Shown here one piece after another: positions 24,941-27,169 of a DNA stretch of 27,169 bases. How positions within the stretch are numbered: the first letter of the stretch is position 1; the number at the start of each line of letters is the position of its first letter. A program made the translations under genes and the position numbers. Source of the stretch: DATKBT01 sp035546295 (GTDB lineage: Bacteria; Acidobacteriota; Thermoanaerobaculia; Multivoradales; Multivoraceae); NCBI GenBank assembly GCA_035546295.1, contig DATKBT010000150.1:1-27169 (forward strand). Direction: 5' to 3'. Under the pieces are notes generated by a model, which was given only the letters and a program-made list of their open reading frames with translations, was not told the DNA's origin and did no database searches.

Positions 24941-25570
24941 CTATCTCCCGCCCGACTCCTCCCTCGGCGGGTTGATCATGATGTGAGCGCCCGGCGTGCC
25001 CGCGCCCATCAGCCAGGGGGCGCTATCGGTTGGGCTGGTCGAGAGGCCGGTCGACTCGGCGGTCGCGTACGGCACGTAGAGCACCCACCGCAGGTAGGGA
25101 TCCGTGATTTCGCCGCGCTCGGCGTCGTAGCCGCTGCCGTGGAGCACGTAGAGGGTGCGCGGTTCGCGCGGCATCTCGAGCTGGCCCGACTCGATCTCGG
25201 CGAAGCGCTTCTCCTGCCGCTCCTGCATCCCGAGCCCCTCGGCCGCCAGCTCGCGACCGCGAGCCATGAACGGCTCGAGGTCCTGGTGATAGCAGGCGAC
25301 GCTCCAGCGCTCCTGGCGCGGATCGGCGGCCAGACACACCATCTTGTTGTCCCCCTTGCGCAGCTCGACGGTCGTTCCGTCGGCGTTCCAGCCGATGACG
25401 GTCGCGCCCTCCCGCTTCTCCTCCGGAGCGGCGAGGACGGCGGCCGCGATCTGGGCCGCGGGATCGGGAGGGTCGGCGGCGACGAGCGGCGCGGCGGCAG
25501 CGAGGAGGACAGGGAGCATGAGCCGTGCAGTGGCGAGCCCTGGCGTGGTTCCGTTTCGATGGACCGACAT
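24941..25570 (-). CDS. Exported protein of unknown function
   Basis: 209 residues with a signal peptide ending near PLVAADPP. The mature part has two cysteines (MVC and VACYHQDLEPFMARG), a charged helix (QERQEKRFAEIESGQLEMP), then TLYVLHGSGYDAERGEI, WVLYVPYATAESTGL and the ending WLMGAGTPGAHIMINPP. I recognise this pattern as a widespread hypothetical family in environmental Bacteria, but know of no assigned activity. It has no lipobox, repeats or known catalytic motif. ATG 25570 has AAGGAGA six bases before it. It is on the same strand as the FG-GAP operon with an 86-base gap that contains a promoter-like site, so co-transcription is possible but not shown. Downstream of the toxin-antitoxin pair, 49 bases separate it from the VapC stop. 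Confidence 0.75.
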   Translation of the reverse strand: MSVHRNGTTPGLATARLMLPVLLAAAAPLVAADPPDPAAQIAAAVLAAPEEKREGATVIGWNADGTTVELRKGDNKMVCLAADPRQERWSVACYHQDLEPFMARGRELAAEGLGMQERQEKRFAEIESGQLEMPREPRTLYVLHGSGYDAERGEITDPYLRWVLYVPYATAESTGLSTSPTDSAPWLMGAGTPGAHIMINPPREESGGR

Positions 25571-25619
25571 GGCGTTCTCCTTCGGTTGGTGACGCGGCCG
25601 AGAGGATCCCGGTCTCCCG

Positions 25620-26048
25620 TCAGAGAGCTTCGGGCAAGAGCTCGAAGCTATCCAATCCTCTGGGACGATAGATCCGAAAGTGGCTCTGATCCACCGTGAA
25701 GACGCTGCCGATCCGTTCGCGCTCTGCGGCGCGCACCAGACCGGCGTCCGCCAGATCCATCGGGAGATCGCGGTACTTGGACATGAGCGCGCGCATTCTC
25801 GGCTCGTCGCGCTCGTCGAGCGGGACGAGCCGCAGAGCCTGTCGGTGGAGGAACTGCCACAGAGCGTCTTGCGCTCTCCACGAGAAGCCGAGCAGGTACA
25901 TCGCTTCGGTGAACGAGGGCCATACGGTCAGCATCGGTCCACGGAGCGAGCGCAGAGCCTCGCAGCAGGCCTGATGATGGCGATCCCCCTGATGGATGAG
26001 AGCGACCAGAGGACCGGCGTCGACCAGCGTCGGACCTCCGCGGCTCAT
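25620..26048 (-). CDS. vapC: VapC-like PIN-domain ribonuclease toxin (second module)
   Basis: A 142-residue PIN domain with all acidic metal ligands: D10 (LVDAGPLVALI), E48 (PSFTEAMYLL), D98 and D101 (LPMDLADAGLV) and D120 (FTVDQSHFRIYR). It differs strongly from the toxin at 5931-6359 and belongs to another VapC subgroup (MDLADA type), so the two modules were acquired separately. Its ATG overlaps the antitoxin stop (ATGA, 26048-26045). It appears intact. The RNA target is unknown. Confidence 0.88.
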   Translation of the reverse strand: MSRGGPTLVDAGPLVALIHQGDRHHQACCEALRSLRGPMLTVWPSFTEAMYLLGFSWRAQDALWQFLHRQALRLVPLDERDEPRMRALMSKYRDLPMDLADAGLVRAAERERIGSVFTVDQSHFRIYRPRGLDSFELLPEAL

Positions 26049-26326
26049 CGCCCGGATCGCTCGCTCGCAATCTCGTTGCGCGAGACCAGGAGCTCTCGCA
26101 GTCGTCTGCCAGTCTGCTCGGAGAGGTCCGAGGGCCCGCCCTCTGCGACACCGAGCAGATCCGACACGAGCTCGTAGACGCTACCCTCCTGGTTCGCGCC
26201 GAGCTCCTGTCTCGCCAGGGTCTCGATCGCGACTCTGATGACTTCGGACTTCGAGCTCTCGGCTCGGTTGGCGAGACGCTGCAGCAGCCTCTCGGTCTCT
26301 TCGTCCAGTCTCACACTCGTCGGCAT
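26045..26326 (-). CDS. vapB: Ribbon-helix-helix antitoxin (second module)
   Basis: 93 residues beginning MPTSVRLDEETERLLQRLA, with a second helix SKSEVIRVAIETLAR, the standard CopG/Arc ribbon-helix-helix. The tail (residues ~45-93), with VYELVSDLLG, resembles antitoxins paired with MDLADA-type PIN toxins. GAGGA lies about eight bases before ATG 26326. The leader beyond it holds the only AT-rich patch of the region (GTAGTACAGTATCGTAGG, 26382-26365 on the minus strand), a likely promoter/operator that I cannot resolve into clear boxes. It should repress its own operon and neutralise the VapC encoded downstream. Confidence 0.85.
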   Translation of the reverse strand: MPTSVRLDEETERLLQRLANRAESSKSEVIRVAIETLARQELGANQEGSVYELVSDLLGVAEGGPSDLSEQTGRRLRELLVSRNEIASERSGR

Positions 26327-26420
26327 CGTGGCTTCCTCACGGGCTGTCGCGTCCTACGATACTGTACTACCTCACCGGGAGCCGCCGAGTCACGGCGGAG
26401 CCGGGTGCGGCGGGCGGACC

Positions 26421-26429
26421 TGCGATACT
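26421..26429 (+). promoter_or_regulatory. Extended -10-like box before the quinone oxidoreductase
   Basis: TGC followed by GATACT ends nine bases before ATG 26439, with no ribosome binding site between. This is the same layout as at 12320 and 16784 and suggests a leaderless or near-leaderless transcript. There is no clear -35 box. Confidence 0.35.
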
Positions 26430-26438
26430 GGCGGTCCG

Positions 26439-27169
26439 ATGAGAGCGGTCCAGGTGCGCGAGCTGACCGGCCCCGACGGGCTGGTCGTCGCCGACGTCCC
26501 CGAGCCCTCCGGCGACGGCGTCGTGCTGATCGAGGTCGAGGCGGCCGGCGTCTCGTTCGCCGACCTGCTGGTCAGCCAGGGGCTCTACCAGGTGCGCAGC
26601 GAGCCGCCGTTCGTCCCGGGCCTGGAGGCGGCCGGGCGCGTGCGCTCGGCGCCCGCGGGGAGCGGCTTCGAGCCGGGTGAGCGCGTCTGCGCGAGCTCGA
26701 CCGGCTGCTTCGCCGAGGTCGTGGCCGCCGAGCCCGGCCGCGTCTTCCACCTCCCCGAGGCGCTGTCTTTCGTCGAGGGCGCGGCGCTCACCGTCAACTA
26801 CCAGACCGCGATGTTCGCTCTCGACCGCGCCGGGTTCCGCCGCGGCGAGAGCGCGCTCGTCCTGGGCGCCGCCGGCGGCACCGGCACCGCCGCGATCCAG
26901 GTCCTGCGCGGGCTCGGTGCGTCGCGGATCGTCGGCGTGGTGTCGAGCGCAGAGAAAGCCGAGATCGCGCGCGTCGCGGGCGCCGACGAGACGGTGGCGA
27001 TCTCCGAGCGCTGGAAGGACGACGCCCGCGATCTCACCGGCGGACGCGGCTACGACCTGGTCTACGACCCGGTGGGAGGCGACCTCTTCCTCGACGGGCT
27101 GCGCTCGCTGGCGCTGGGCGGCCGCCTGCTGGTGATCGGCTTCGCCGGCGGCTCGATCCCCGAGCTCAA
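26439..27169 (+). CDS. NADPH:quinone oxidoreductase-like MDR family protein (3' end beyond window)
   Basis: 243 residues are visible and the frame is still open at the window end; full length would be about 320-330. It is a medium-chain dehydrogenase/reductase of the zinc-free quinone oxidoreductase type. The N-terminal GroES-like domain shows GVSFADLLVSQGLYQ and PFVPGLEAAGRV, and the cofactor domain begins with LVLGAAGGTGTAAIQVLRGL (about residues 140-160), a glycine-rich NADPH loop. YDLVYDPVGGDLF and GGRLLVIGFAGG are family signatures. No zinc-ligand Cys/His set is present. It is cytoplasmic, reducing quinones or enones with NADPH. It is divergent from the toxin-antitoxin operon; ATG 26439 gives the usual family start (MRAVQVREL). 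Confidence 0.9.
   Translation, partial: MRAVQVRELTGPDGLVVADVPEPSGDGVVLIEVEAAGVSFADLLVSQGLYQVRSEPPFVPGLEAAGRVRSAPAGSGFEPGERVCASSTGCFAEVVAAEPGRVFHLPEALSFVEGAALTVNYQTAMFALDRAGFRRGESALVLGAAGGTGTAAIQVLRGLGASRIVGVVSSAEKAEIARVAGADETVAISERWKDDARDLTGGRGYDLVYDPVGGDLFLDGLRSLALGGRLLVIGFAGGSIPEL

Overview
The window is GC-rich on both strands and densely coded. It carries many exported proteins and lipoproteins: two PQQ (quinoprotein) dehydrogenases, a cytochrome c/copper-monooxygenase-like fusion, GH127 glycosidases, and FG-GAP/ASPIC_UnbV proteins beside TPR proteins. This mix, together with a family of exported proteins ending in a GTPGAHIM-type motif, suggests an uncultured soil or sediment bacterium of the Acidobacteriota type (possibly the Thermoanaerobaculia side). 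That placement is inference from gene content; no rRNA or universal marker gene lies in the window.

1-5161 (+): the 3' end of a PQQ dehydrogenase, a secreted cytochrome c fused to a PHM-like copper domain, a second PQQ dehydrogenase, an aldo/keto reductase that has lost its middle but kept its last residues, and a CPBP intramembrane protease. The first four look like one periplasmic oxidation cassette. 5162-6853: a gene-poor stretch with one doubtful 60-residue reading frame, a VapBC-type toxin-antitoxin pair, and a decayed IS110-family transposase fragment.

6854-12310 (-): a three-gene operon, GH127 / aldose 1-epimerase / GH127. All three proteins have lipoprotein-type or similar N-termini and intact catalytic residues, which points to extracytoplasmic release and anomer conversion of L-arabinofuranose or a related sugar. 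12404-17106 (+): a secreted M20 amidohydrolase, an exported MsrB-MsrA methionine sulfoxide repair pair, a secreted TPR protein and an acylphosphatase.

17109-24854 (-): the most distinctive block. It holds two tandemly duplicated large proteins and one smaller one. Each has exactly seven DxDxDG-type FG-GAP motifs and a C-terminal ASPIC_UnbV domain. A secreted TPR protein follows, and the last three genes are joined by GTGA stop/start overlaps. 24941-25570 (-) is a conserved-looking exported protein of unknown function just upstream.

25620-26326 (-) is a second VapBC-type pair, and 26439 to the end (+) is a truncated quinone oxidoreductase. Several genes without a visible ribosome binding site have an extended -10-like box 7-9 nt before the start codon, suggesting leaderless transcripts.
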